Positions 33,693-43,600 of a DNA stretch of 52,199 bases are shown piece after piece; positions within the stretch are counted from its first letter, which is position 1; every line of letters starts with the position of its first letter. The notes under the pieces were generated by a model. That model did not search any database and was not told where the DNA came from. It was given only the letters and a program-made list of their open reading frames with translations. Source of the stretch: an uncultured bacterium (lineage in GTDB: Bacteria > Bacillota > Clostridia > Lachnospirales > Lachnospiraceae); NCBI GenBank assembly GCA_905215155.1, contig CAJMPJ010000025.1:1-52199 (forward strand). Direction: 5' to 3'. Position numbers and translations under genes: made by a program.

Positions 33693-35231
33693 TTAAACAA
33701 CTTTGATCCTGTGCTGCAGCTCCGCAAATACACAATACGTCATAATGTCCAGGGAAATTCCCACAAGGAACATACGCTGCACCATTTCAGCATCACCGCT
33801 ATGAATGATCACGACAAGTGACTGGGACAGCAGCACGCCTAAGACCATCATAAGCAGATCCAAAAATATGGTGTTTCTCCGATCCTTTGGGGGCCTGATG
33901 GAGTACCCTTTGTAAAATAAGAAGAAGACCGCCCCAATCAGCAAAATCAGATATCCGATGGTCCTTGGTGCCGATGTCATTTTAAACGTACTCCATCCGG
34001 ACCAGAAAAGACTTCTCGCCTTCTTTGGAAGACCTGCAGTTATCTCATAATTGCCGCAGCTGCTTCTTCGGATATCCATTCCGGCCCGGATAGAAACATC
34101 AAGCATTCCTAACAGGCTTCCCGGATGCCGCAGATAATAAACCGCAACGTCTGAGGTGGTATATTGATCCATAAAGCCATGATATAAGGAATCATCGCCT
34201 GCCTTTACAAAGGGAATATAATCATAGGCGGAGGCATCGGTCAAAAGCTCATAGGAGGGATCAATGCCAAATTCCTCAAGGGTTTGTGCCGGATTGGAAG
34301 AACCAAACAATACTCCTCTTGTCATTGCGTGGAATTTACTGGTTTCCGTAAAATCCGACGGAAATAAAAAGATATTTAAAATTGAAAATATGCTTAATAA
34401 AAATGCAGCCGCCACACAGCTTACTCCCCAAAGAAAACTTTTCCGTACGAAGATGAGGCGGATCACATATACGGCCAGAATAAAACCAATGACTGCACAC
34501 TGCCGCCTGGAACCCACCAGAATGACCCCAGAGACCAGAAACAGAAGCAGGCTGTAAAAGTCCCAATGAGCATTCCGTTCCGTCTGAAAGGACATGGAAG
34601 CGCCTGCAACGTATAACATGGTAATAAACCAGATGGCTTCCGGATAAAAGGAGTTAAAGTAAGTCACATACCCGATATCGGAAAAAATGAACAAGCCTGC
34701 TGCCGCAATGATGACCCCTTCGGAAAACTGCCGGACCCTTTGGCATACCTGTCTGACTATCAGATAAACCGCCGGCAGATACAAAAGAAGGTATAGAAAC
34801 CCAAGAAAACGGATGTCGAAATCATTATCCCTTGTCAAGACCTGATCCAGCCCTTTGGCCAGTCTGATGAGAAACACCTGGCTGTTTACCGTCTTTCCCG
34901 GCACATCGTTTCCCGATGCAACGGTGGAATAGGTTTTCACAAAATAATTGTTATAAATCCGGTCCGGTTCCTTATCCTTATAGTAGATACCCGCAGATCT
35001 CATAATGTCATCCGTAGAGCCGTCCCCTGCCACGCCCAGGCCACCCGGCAGGAACAGGATGGAAGAAACCACCAGTGCCGTTATGGCAGTCACCGCCAGA
35101 GCCAGGAGAGAGGGAGAGTATTTTCCCTCCATTTTTACATTGACTTTTTTTATAAACGCTTTGATTCCGTTAAAAAAAGTCAGCAGTCTGTTCATCTGTC
35201 TGGACGCTTTTGACTCTTCACGATTCTTCAT
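33693..35231 (-). CDS. Polytopic membrane protein, WsfD-like glycan transferase
   Basis: 512 residues with about ten transmembrane segments and one large outer loop near 65-130 carrying GDGSTDDIMRSAGIYY, an acidic motif in the position used by GT-C enzymes. It resembles the WsfD-type proteins annotated in S-layer glycan and exopolysaccharide clusters of Gram-positives; the match is by eye and modest. The start ATG 35231 overlaps the stop of the DPM1-like gene by 14 bp and has GGAGA upstream, so it is coupled to it. A likely role is transferring a lipid-linked sugar on the outer face of the membrane. Confidence 0.6.
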   Translation of the reverse strand: MKNREESKASRQMNRLLTFFNGIKAFIKKVNVKMEGKYSPSLLALAVTAITALVVSSILFLPGGLGVAGDGSTDDIMRSAGIYYKDKEPDRIYNNYFVKTYSTVASGNDVPGKTVNSQVFLIRLAKGLDQVLTRDNDFDIRFLGFLYLLLYLPAVYLIVRQVCQRVRQFSEGVIIAAAGLFIFSDIGYVTYFNSFYPEAIWFITMLYVAGASMSFQTERNAHWDFYSLLLFLVSGVILVGSRRQCAVIGFILAVYVIRLIFVRKSFLWGVSCVAAAFLLSIFSILNIFLFPSDFTETSKFHAMTRGVLFGSSNPAQTLEEFGIDPSYELLTDASAYDYIPFVKAGDDSLYHGFMDQYTTSDVAVYYLRHPGSLLGMLDVSIRAGMDIRRSSCGNYEITAGLPKKARSLFWSGWSTFKMTSAPRTIGYLILLIGAVFFLFYKGYSIRPPKDRRNTIFLDLLMMVLGVLLSQSLVVIIHSGDAEMVQRMFLVGISLDIMTYCVFAELQHRIKVV

Positions 35232-36183
35232 GAGGCTTCTCCATAAGATTGTTTATTTCAATGTTATATCTTGGGCGATGCTTTACTTCTATATAAATTT
35301 TCCCGATATAAATGCCGATCAGTCCCACGGACAGGAGCTGGACTCCGCCGATAAACCAGATGGATAAGATGATCGAGGTCCAGCCCGCAACGACCTTTCC
35401 GGTAATAAAGGAAATAAATGCATATACTGCTGCCAAAATACTGCAAACCACAATGGCAAGCCCAAGACGTGTTATCATTCGGATCGGCTGTATGCTAAAA
35501 GAAGTGATTCCTTCAAAAGCCATGGAAAACATTTTATTTAAGGAATATTTGGATTCACCGGCTATCCGGGACTTCCTGTCATACTTTACAATGGCAGAAC
35601 GGTATCCGATCAAAGGGATGATGCCTCTTAAAAACAGATTTCTTTCCGTATAGCCGGAAAACTGCTCCACTGCCCGTTTGGACATGAGCCGGTAATCCGC
35701 GTGATTATAAACGATATCAATTTTCATGGCCTGCATCAGCTTATAAAAACCAAGAGCCGTATATTTCTTAAAAAAGGTATCCGTATCCCTTCTGTTCCTG
35801 ACTCCGTAAACAATATCATTCCCCTGTTCAAATTGATCAATCATTTCTTCGATTACAGAAATATCATCCTGTAAATCGGCATCAATGGATATCATCATAT
35901 CCGCAAAATCCAAGGCAGTCAGAAGTCCTGCGGTGAGGGCATTTTGATGACCCGTATTTCTGGCAAGCTTCAAACCGAAAACACATTCATATTCCTTACG
36001 GAATCCCTGAATCCTCTCCCAGGTATGGTCCCTGCTGCCGTCATCCACATAAAGAATGAAACTGTCTTTTTTCACTTTTCCTTTTTCTGTCAGTTTCTTT
36101 AACATACCGGTCAGTTCCGTATTCGTATAGGCCAGGGCTTCTTCTTCATTATAGCAAGGTACTACAATACAGAGCTTCTTCAT
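35218..36183 (-). CDS. DPM1/GtrB-like family 2 glycosyltransferase with two membrane helices
   Basis: 321 residues. The GT-A domain has VVPCYNEEEAL, VDDGSRDHTW, SIDADLQDD (DxD) and KYDRKSRIAGESKYSL, the acceptor-binding signature of polyprenyl-phosphate hexose synthases. Two C-terminal transmembrane helices (about 235-255 and 268-290) match GtrB/YfdH. It should charge undecaprenyl phosphate with a hexose that the GT-C proteins of this cluster then use outside. It is the first gene of the exopolysaccharide operon; GGGGGA lies 7 nt before ATG 36183. A broken repeat, TTTACCTAAAA (36210-36220) facing TTTTATAGGTAAA (36261-36273), occupies the leader region. Confidence 0.87.
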   Translation of the reverse strand: MKKLCIVVPCYNEEEALAYTNTELTGMLKKLTEKGKVKKDSFILYVDDGSRDHTWERIQGFRKEYECVFGLKLARNTGHQNALTAGLLTALDFADMMISIDADLQDDISVIEEMIDQFEQGNDIVYGVRNRRDTDTFFKKYTALGFYKLMQAMKIDIVYNHADYRLMSKRAVEQFSGYTERNLFLRGIIPLIGYRSAIVKYDRKSRIAGESKYSLNKMFSMAFEGITSFSIQPIRMITRLGLAIVVCSILAAVYAFISFITGKVVAGWTSIILSIWFIGGVQLLSVGLIGIYIGKIYIEVKHRPRYNIEINNLMEKPHEES

Positions 36184-36275
36184 CCGCAGTCCCCCTTTTA
36201 CCCATTTATTTTACCTAAAATTCTTCATAAGATACCAATAGTGTGTGATTTCTTTTCATATTTTATAGGTAAATA

Positions 36276-37103
36276 TCATTTTCGTCTTCTCGCAGCTAAA
36301 ACAAAACGGCCGTCAACCGCCTGATAGCTGCAGGTGGAAAGAATCAGCAGTTCCTCTCCATATTCCGGAACGATTCCAGTATCATAAAAGGCGGCTTTAC
36401 GTGCCTGGGAAACAAATTGTTCATATTCCTCCTTTGAGAGATCTCCTCCGTATTCATAATAGCGAAAGTTCTCCCCTTCCCCCTGATTAAGCGTCGTCTG
36501 GAAGGCAGAAAACACTTCATATTCCCGTTCTTCCTCCAACGTATCAAAAGAAATGACCGGATGCTCTTTCCAGTAGCTTTCTTCCGCATATTCATCCAGA
36601 GTTCCAAACATGGTCCCATTTTTCATGTTATGACCATAAACGATCACGCTTAGGCTGTCCACGTTGCAGCCTTCGCCGAGAAATGGTGTCCCGCTGATGG
36701 AATCTTTTCCATAGAAATCTCTGCGGATATAATATTGAGGGTCATACGGCGAGCTCATAACCGGATAATCAAGCAGGGTTCCATCAATACGGATCCATGC
36801 AGCAAAATCATGGTTTAACTCATATACGTTCCGATAATCCCTTGCCGGTCTTGACCGCTTTGGCTCCCCGGTGGTACTGCCAGACGCTTCACTCTTCCCT
36901 CCGGCCTCCTGCTCCCCGGTTTGAATCACATTTGCCAACGTCCGGAAGGAATTTTCTTCTTGTCTGGAATTCCACAGAATCCAGAACAGACAGAAAAACG
37001 ATCCTGCAAATAACACAATGCAAATGACGATTAATAGGTTTAACAGGGTTCTTTTCTTTTTTATATCTGAAGTTTCAGCCTCTTCATGCTTTTTACCACT
37101 CAT
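36276..37103 (-). CDS. Class B sortase
   Basis: 275 residues with an N-terminal membrane anchor (about 20-44), a low-complexity linker and the sortase domain. Catalytic residues are visible: His in VYGHNMKNG, Cys in LSTCSYQ and Arg in DGRFVLAARR. The class B fold insertions fit pilus-type SrtC of streptococcal FCT loci and SrtB. It is the last gene of the pilus locus, downstream of the LPKTG protein, and may attach that basal pilin or the finished pilus to the wall. Confidence 0.88.
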   Translation of the reverse strand: MSGKKHEEAETSDIKKKRTLLNLLIVICIVLFAGSFFCLFWILWNSRQEENSFRTLANVIQTGEQEAGGKSEASGSTTGEPKRSRPARDYRNVYELNHDFAAWIRIDGTLLDYPVMSSPYDPQYYIRRDFYGKDSISGTPFLGEGCNVDSLSVIVYGHNMKNGTMFGTLDEYAEESYWKEHPVISFDTLEEEREYEVFSAFQTTLNQGEGENFRYYEYGGDLSKEEYEQFVSQARKAAFYDTGIVPEYGEELLILSTCSYQAVDGRFVLAARRRK

Positions 37104-37133
37104 TAACTAGTTCTCTCCTCTGTTTCTAAAGCC

Positions 37134-37910
37134 TCAACCTTCTTCTGCATCCATGCGCCTTTTGTAAGCCACCAGCAGTACAAGCGCCGTGCCTGAACAG
37201 GCGGCCAGGATGATATATAAAGCCAGATTTGTGGGATCTCCCGTTTTCGGAAGTCTGGAATTGGGAAACATGGACATGGGAACCATATTTTCCGGGATTA
37301 AAATGTCCGGAACCAGACCAGCCGGAAGGATTCCCGCCAGAGGAGTCGCTGTATCCTCAATCTGGGTCAATCCATCCCTTGGAGCATCAGAGCTTCCCGG
37401 TCCGTTTCCGTCTCCGCCCGAACTGCCTCCGTCTGATGGACGGTCATAATGGTTGGTAAACGCGATGCGATCTGCCTTCTGCCCCCCATCGCCGTCCTTT
37501 GATGCCCAAATCTCTGCTGCCAGACTGCCCCGCAGAGTATTCACTACACGTACATTGACTTTATAAACCGTTTGATCATAGGTCAAATCACTTTGCGGCT
37601 CTGAATTCTGGCAGATCCGGTATTGATAATCTGCCGGTACCCGGTAGGCGATGGGTCCAAATGTGATCTGCCCCGAACCCTTTATGGTAATGGAAGCAGT
37701 CTCAGGCATAGGTGCTCCCGGCGTGACGTTTTGAATGCTCACTGTATAAGGGATTCCATCCGGTATTCTTCTGCCGGATGTTTCAATGCCAACCGGAATT
37801 GATACCGAAACCGGTTCTTGTGCAGCTTCGCATACCATCGGCAGCATCAGGGCTGCAAGCACAGCTGGAATGATCGTATAAAACAGCATATTTCTAATAC
37901 CCTGATACAT
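37134..37910 (-). CDS. LPKTG-anchored minor/basal pilin, FctB-like
   Basis: 258 residues. A signal peptide (cleaved near CEAA, residue 30) is followed by one Spy0128/FctA-type isopeptide domain (about 35-155) ending in IAFTNHY, whose Asn is the usual isopeptide partner. A Gly/Ser/Asp/Pro-rich linker (about 160-190) precedes the sorting signal LPKTGDPTN, a hydrophobic helix and the basic tail KRRMDAEEG. Unlike the other two surface proteins here it carries a canonical LPxTG motif, as FctB does in streptococcal pili, which anchors the base of the pilus. AGGAGG precedes ATG 37910. Confidence 0.8.
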   Translation of the reverse strand: MYQGIRNMLFYTIIPAVLAALMLPMVCEAAQEPVSVSIPVGIETSGRRIPDGIPYTVSIQNVTPGAPMPETASITIKGSGQITFGPIAYRVPADYQYRICQNSEPQSDLTYDQTVYKVNVRVVNTLRGSLAAEIWASKDGDGGQKADRIAFTNHYDRPSDGGSSGGDGNGPGSSDAPRDGLTQIEDTATPLAGILPAGLVPDILIPENMVPMSMFPNSRLPKTGDPTNLALYIILAACSGTALVLLVAYKRRMDAEEG

Positions 37911-37935
37911 CGTTCACAATTCCTCCTTTTTGTGC

Positions 37936-38670
37936 CTATTCCTCAACCAACCGGCCGAATAAGATGATACGGCCGTTGGTTTCCGCATTTTCACAGGTGG
38001 ACATCCCAATGATGCGGTCTTTTGAGGTGACACCAATCTCCCGGTAACAGACGGAATTTCCCGCCAGATAGCCAAGCAGCTTCTCCATATCACATTCTTT
38101 TCCCGGAGCGTAAATAATGCGGTCGTAACCATCCGCCTCCATGCATGCAAACAGCTCCACCTTTAGGGATTGATTCTCCAGATACAAAGTTCCTGTCCTG
38201 TGTGTTTCAAAAAATTCTGACTCCGTAAATTTTTTGACATCCGCAAACATTCCCCCGGTATCCACGTTATGCCCATAGATCAGGCTATAGCTGTCCGTAA
38301 AATCCGGCTGATTTAAACATGACAGGAAAATAGAGCCGGAAAACGAAAAATTTCCCCTCACATCCTGATTCAGATAATCCATATCTGTCTCACCCTGTAC
38401 CAGCGGATAATCAATACTGGTATCATCAATCGTCAGCCAGCCCAGCACATCTTTATTGATGGCCATCAGCTCCTCCAGCGAAACCTGATCCTTTAAACCT
38501 CCTGTGGGCTTATACTTCAGCAAGTCCCCCGAAAGAAATGCCCCTCTGCTGATCATAAAGCTATCCCAGAGAGAGTACCCTCCGTAGGACAGCATCATAA
38601 GAATCATCAATGCTGCAAAAACCCTTAATATGCAATTTCCAATCCTTGCTGCATTGACTGCTGTATCCAT
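37936..38670 (-). CDS. Class B sortase (pilin polymerase)
   Basis: 244 residues with an N-terminal membrane helix (about 13-32). The catalytic set is His in IYGHNVDTG, Cys in GMSTCENA and Arg in GRIILFGR. GGAGGT precedes ATG 38670. It is encoded directly after the major-pilin gene, the position of the class B pilin polymerase SrtC in streptococcal FCT loci, and is therefore the likely enzyme that joins pilin subunits through PTG-type motifs. Two different class B sortases in one locus imply division of labour. Confidence 0.88.
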   Translation of the reverse strand: MDTAVNAARIGNCILRVFAALMILMMLSYGGYSLWDSFMISRGAFLSGDLLKYKPTGGLKDQVSLEELMAINKDVLGWLTIDDTSIDYPLVQGETDMDYLNQDVRGNFSFSGSIFLSCLNQPDFTDSYSLIYGHNVDTGGMFADVKKFTESEFFETHRTGTLYLENQSLKVELFACMEADGYDRIIYAPGKECDMEKLLGYLAGNSVCYREIGVTSKDRIIGMSTCENAETNGRIILFGRLVEE

Positions 38671-38699
38671 TTTAAATACCTCCTACATCCTGAGACTTA

Positions 38700-39800
38700 T
38701 TACTCCTCATCTCTTTTCTTTCTAAGAAACAGTGCTCCAAACACGCCTGCAAGCCCAACCATAAGTGCATATGGTCCAAAACTAAGAGCTAAACCAGTCG
38801 GGGTCGATACGGTCTTATTGTTTTCAACCTTAATCGTTTCACCATCCACCTTAACATTGCCCACTTTTGTAACTTTTCCATTCTCTGCAGCTATTTGTTT
38901 CCCATCAATCGTGGTAATATAACCGTCTTTGCTGTAATCCTCCTCGGATACCGTATAGGTATCGCCCTGAGTCAGGCCATAGATATGCATGGATTCCCCA
39001 TCCTTTAATGTAAAGGTCTCACTTTTACCGCTTTCCATGTGGTCGATGGTTTCAGTATTCGATCCATCCTTTTTTTCCAGGACTACCTTATAGAATTCCC
39101 CCTCATTACTGCTCTTTATCTCTGCAGTAAACGTAAAGGCTCTTCCCTTGTCTCCCTGATTACCGGTAACACTCTTGGTGATTGTGACATCATGGGTGGT
39201 ATCATTGTCACCTTCTCCCTGTCCATAGTTATTGGTAAAGGTCAAATCACTTTTGCTGTCTTCTCCCTCTTTCACAATTTTCACATAGTTACATTCTAAG
39301 CCCGTACCGGCTTCCTTATTCTGTATAAATACATAGACATTCCGCACCTTATTATCATAAAGAATACCATCATACTTTTGATCAAGTTCAGGCTCGACTT
39401 CACGCACCGTATAATGATAGACACCCGGAGCCGTAAATTTGTCTATATCCACATTGATTTTTCCATCTGCCGTATAGGAATCTGCAATTTGATTCATTTG
39501 AACCGGAGAAAAGGAAAACTGATTGGCCTGGTCAAGTACCAGTCCCCCCTCTACGCCGGGCTGAACAAGAAAGGTTTGACCGCCAATGCTTGTGCTGCCT
39601 TCCCCATTTCCCTGTTCGATCTTAAATTCAAAGGTCGTATTGGGGGCATATGTATTTCCGTCTGTTGTAACCACTTTCTTTAATTCAATGGACGATATGG
39701 CCCCTTCTGTATCCGCCAGGGCGCTCATCCCTCCCATTGTCATTACCATAGTTCCTGTCAACAGGGCTGATGTAAATAAACGAATGATTCTTCTTTTCAT
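38700..39800 (-). CDS. Major pilin, FctA/Spy0128-like
   Basis: 366 residues from ATG 39800, with GAGAGG 9 nt upstream; the longer frame to 39854 would add a non-signal extension. A signal peptide ends near SALA. Domain 1 (about 35-190) is a Spy0128 isopeptide domain with Lys in ELKKVV, Glu in VREVEPE and Asn in TFTNNYG. Domain 2 (about 200-320) starts DVTITKSVTGNQ. The C-terminus has the non-LPxTG sorting signal TPTGL, a hydrophobic helix and RKKRDEE. Streptococcal major pilins use VPTG-type signals and internal isopeptide bonds, so this is the expected shaft subunit. Confidence 0.85.
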   Translation of the reverse strand: MKRRIIRLFTSALLTGTMVMTMGGMSALADTEGAISSIELKKVVTTDGNTYAPNTTFEFKIEQGNGEGSTSIGGQTFLVQPGVEGGLVLDQANQFSFSPVQMNQIADSYTADGKINVDIDKFTAPGVYHYTVREVEPELDQKYDGILYDNKVRNVYVFIQNKEAGTGLECNYVKIVKEGEDSKSDLTFTNNYGQGEGDNDTTHDVTITKSVTGNQGDKGRAFTFTAEIKSSNEGEFYKVVLEKKDGSNTETIDHMESGKSETFTLKDGESMHIYGLTQGDTYTVSEEDYSKDGYITTIDGKQIAAENGKVTKVGNVKVDGETIKVENNKTVSTPTGLALSFGPYALMVGLAGVFGALFLRKKRDEE

Positions 39801-39869
39801 ATATAGTATCCTCTCTTTCATAAGGTTTCCCCTTCTATTTCTTATTACAAACATTTGCTTTTAATTGTC

Positions 39870-40439
39870 TCAAAGACCGGAACGCCGGATAACGGTAATA
39901 ACCTTTCCTTTGATTTCCCTCTGCTCCACCGGTCCAAAATACCGGCTGTCCTTTGCCCCCTCCCGGTGATCGCACAGGATAAAATACTGGCCCTTCAAAA
40001 GAGTCAGGGGATAGGCCACCTGGTCGCCGTAGCGCGCTGTGGAGTAATAGATATCCGTCTCAACAACCGGACTTCCATTGATCTTTAACCGTGAGTCTTC
40101 GGTGATTTCCACACGGTCTCCCCCGGCAGCTACGATTCTTCCGGTGTATTGCGTTCCATCCTTTTCAAATACAACAACGTCCTGGGAATGAAGGTTGTGT
40201 TCCAGCCGGTAGTAAAGCATAAGGTCTCTGGCACTGATTCTGGGGGACATGTCATTATTCTGCATTGGAGTAATACCGAACACCACGCCGAAAAACGTTC
40301 CCAACAGCAGAATCATACAAACCAGCTTCCCAATAAACGAAAAAATTTCTTCCCGGTCGGAAAGACGGCGGATTCTTTTGCGGATCACCATTTCCGGCGT
40401 CATGGCTTCTGCCGGTTTTTGTTTCTTGCTTCTACTCAT
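39870..40439 (-). CDS. SipA-like signal peptidase I homologue, probably catalytically inactive
   Basis: 189 residues with one membrane helix (about 35-55) and the S26 fold: box B NNDMSPRI, box D TGRIVAAGGDRV and box E FILCDHREGAKDSRYFG. The usual catalytic Ser of the SMxP motif is Asp63 and the usual Lys before RxxxxxGD is Gly100. These are the same replacements known for SipA, the pilus-assembly protein of the Streptococcus pyogenes FCT region, which works as a chaperone rather than a peptidase. It lies between the adhesin and the major pilin, as sipA does. Its start overlaps the preceding gene by 8 bp. Confidence 0.82.
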   Translation of the reverse strand: MSRSKKQKPAEAMTPEMVIRKRIRRLSDREEIFSFIGKLVCMILLLGTFFGVVFGITPMQNNDMSPRISARDLMLYYRLEHNLHSQDVVVFEKDGTQYTGRIVAAGGDRVEITEDSRLKINGSPVVETDIYYSTARYGDQVAYPLTLLKGQYFILCDHREGAKDSRYFGPVEQREIKGKVITVIRRSGL

Positions 40440-40677
40440 CGGCAGACTCCTGAGGGCGCTTCTGCATTTCCTTAAACAGAGCGATTATCTCATCCCGTTC
40501 CTGTAAGCGTGCCTCGTAGCGTTCTCTCTGCATTTCATAAGCGGCACGGTACTCTTTCTGCACCGTATCCAGCTTTTTCCACACATCTTTTTCATCCACT
40601 CCGCCAAATAATTTTTTCTTAAACCGAAGATTCCGAAACAACTGGGCTATATTTTCCATATTTTCTGCTTCCATCAC
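40432..40677 (-). CDS. Small conserved coiled-coil protein of the pilus locus
   Basis: 81 residues if translation starts at GTG 40677 (AAGGAG 8 nt upstream) or 80 from ATG 40674. It is soluble, without signal peptide, and strongly helical: FKKKLFGGVDEKDVWKKLD is followed by a charged heptad-like stretch to the C-terminus. I do not recognise a function. Its stop overlaps the SipA-like start and it follows the adhesin gene by 13 bp, so it is fully embedded in the pilus operon. The GGVDEKDVWKKLD segment loosely resembles the membrane-curvature end of DivIVA-type proteins, which might place assembly, but that is a guess. Confidence 0.65.
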   Translation of the reverse strand: MMEAENMENIAQLFRNLRFKKKLFGGVDEKDVWKKLDTVQKEYRAAYEMQRERYEARLQERDEIIALFKEMQKRPQESADE

Positions 40678-40689
40678 TATAAAAACTCC

Positions 40690-43600
40690 TTAAATAAACT
40701 CGTTCCTGCTTCGCCTTCTCCGGCTCAGCCCCACCAAGAGAAACCACAAACCGCCGCATACCCCTCCGGTAACCATCAGCAGATACGGTACTCCATTGGT
40801 GATAATTCCCGTTGGTACCGCTATGTTTTTGGTGTTTGTGAAGATTATGGTACATACATCACCCAAACAGTCCGTATACCAGACCGATCCTTCCAGAGAA
40901 CCAATTTTTTGATTATTGCGGTCAAATGTCTCATATCCGGTCTCATATCCCAGAGAGTTGTTATTGTTTTCTTCTATTTCTACCTTGTCATTGTATTTCA
41001 GATTATGAAAGGTAATGGACTGGCCGTCTGCCAACGAAAATATGCCATTTTTTACGGAAGAATAACCATAATCATCACCGTTTACCAATACCCCATTGAC
41101 CTTAATCGTAAATTCAAACTTTTGGCTCCTGTTTCCGGCATTTCCTGCAACCTTTTTCTGAACCGTAATACTTTTTTCTTCAGGAATCCATTTGGCATAA
41201 TAATATACATCCGTTTTAAATGGAGTCTTCTCATCCACATCAGTTTGCGCCCGCTCCCCCATGCCATTGCCCTCGGAATCCTTTTCCTTGTACCAGCCGC
41301 CAAACACATACCCTTTGGGGCCCTTCTCCGGTTGCCCCTGCCATATGGCGTCCACCGTCCCATAGAATATTTCTTCTTTTTCATCCCAATACGGCCCGGG
41401 CATTTCTTCCTGATGCACCGTAATGGAATTCGGGTTCTTGCTGAATGCATCCACATAGCTGACGTGATATTTGCTCTTTTCTATGTCAGAAACCTTACAA
41501 AATACCAGGCGGAGCGTTCCTGTGGGATTATAAGAATAATAACCTTCCTCTGTGTTCCTGTAATCTCCAGGCAAACTTTTAATATTTATTTTCTGCCCCC
41601 CTTGATAATGGGTTCCAGTATAGGCCAAATTAGAATCATATCTATTTCCGTTGTCGGCAGGTGCTCCATAATTCAGTAATTGTGAAACTTTAACGTAATT
41701 CCCACTGTTACTCCAATAACCATCATAATAGAAATAGGCATAGCCCTCGGTAAACGAATATCCCGGAATGGAAATACCCATGGCATCAATGAGAGCTGGG
41801 CCAATATTAAGCTCTTTTGTATTAAATTTGTACTCAGCCGGATGGTTTTCCTTTGCCGCTTCATTCTTACTGAGGTAATCCTCAAGATATTCCTCACCAT
41901 TTTCATCCCGCAGTACGATTGTATAACGCATGTAGCTGGCATCTCTCATTGATGTAACAGAACCTGCATTGTCAATTTCATCCTTGGCAGTATAATAAAA
42001 GTTGATCTCCTCCCCCGACCGGGGGGCTTCTTTGTAGTACAATCTTATTTGAATATCTCCGCTTATTCTTTCACTACATTCCCTGCCATCAGCCGTATAG
42101 TAATAGGTGTAATAGGTGTAATCCCTTCCCCAGTAATTTGCTTTGATGCCATGAATGTTATGTTTTTTTCGATACCTTCCGTCTTCTTTTATATATAGTT
42201 CCGCATAATCATAGTGATATGAAATCCCTTCATATGTAACCGCTTTTATATCACTCTGCTCCGAAAATTTTAACACTTCCCCATAACTCATACGGATTTC
42301 TTTATAAGGACCTTGATTTAGTTCCCCTTCTGCATTCTTCAAATAAGTCACTGCATCCACACTTCTCCCAATTCCAATCCAGGTAATTATAAACTTAGAA
42401 AAACTTTCTACCTGAAATTCAGCGACCGTCTCAGCTTCCCCTACTTCCACCGCTCCCGGTGTTTTCTTCCGGGCATCAGCCACCGGTTCCACCTTAACGC
42501 CATCTTTTCTCTCAGCCAGATGCTGGACCACAAGGGATTCCGGGTCCGTCTCTTCCGGAAGGACTGCTGCATTCAGCCGGATCTTTACCTGCACATTCCC
42601 ATCCGGCTCGATCTCATTCCCTTCCCCATCCAGAAAGCTGATATCGTAAGCCAGCATACCATCATATTTCGTGCCGTCACCATCCAGAACCTCCTTTGCT
42701 TCCAGGTATTGGTCTGCATTCTCGCCCTCCTCCTCCAGCTTTACTGCATGAAGCTCTGCGTCCTCCGGCAGAACTCCTTCTGCCGCATACGCCTGGATGA
42801 CTGCATCCCCCAGATCCGCTTCGTATAAACGCTTTGCCTGAGCCGGAGTTGCCAGATCCCACTCCTGCCGGGTCAGTCCTAAATCTCCCGCAGTCGTCAC
42901 AAAAGCAGCTGCAGTTTTCTTCCCAAGAAGCACCGTCTCATAAATATCTCCCTCCAGTACCTCTTTCTCATCCGCTTCTGCCAATGCCGCCTCCGAAGGG
43001 GAGGCTTTCTCATCCTCCCTTTCCCCGTCCGCATCAGAGGGACTTGCTGTCATGGTCAAAATGGAGGTCTGATGTCTGGAAATCGCTGCCACAGGATTCT
43101 CTATCAAACCGTCCTCATCCTTGCTCTCCGTTTTATCCAGAGCATTGGGTTCTATATTGCTTTCTTCCGCCTCTGTCATTTTTTCATCCGAAGTGTCAGG
43201 CACCTTTGTATCCTGCGTTGTTTCCTGCGTCTTTTCAGTTGTTTCATCTTCTGTAACAGCGGTGGTCTCCTCAGGCATTTCTTCTTCTGTAACAGCGGTG
43301 GTCTCCTCAGGCGTTTCTTCTTCTGTAACAGCGGCAGTCTCTTCATGCGTTTCTTCTTTGACCGCGTCAGTCTCCTCATTTGTTTCTGCCGCAGGCTGGC
43401 TTACGATGCCGTTCACACCATCTTCCAATTCCACCTCGCTGCGCGGCACAACCACGATTTGCTCCGTCACCTTTCCATCCACGCGGATTACCGCCGTCCG
43501 TTCTTTATGGGATTTATTGGTCACGAGGAAAATAATTTCCTCATCCTCTTCCATCCGGTATCTGCTTCCCGGCGTTTTACTCTGCTCCAGGCGGGCAAAT

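Noticed and set aside
36210..36273. Imperfect repeat TTTACCTAAAA / TTTTATAGGTAAA as a terminator between pilus and exopolysaccharide genes
   Set aside because: The stem is AT-rich, mismatched and 40 nt apart with no T-run, so it is not a terminator; it is noted only as a possible operator.
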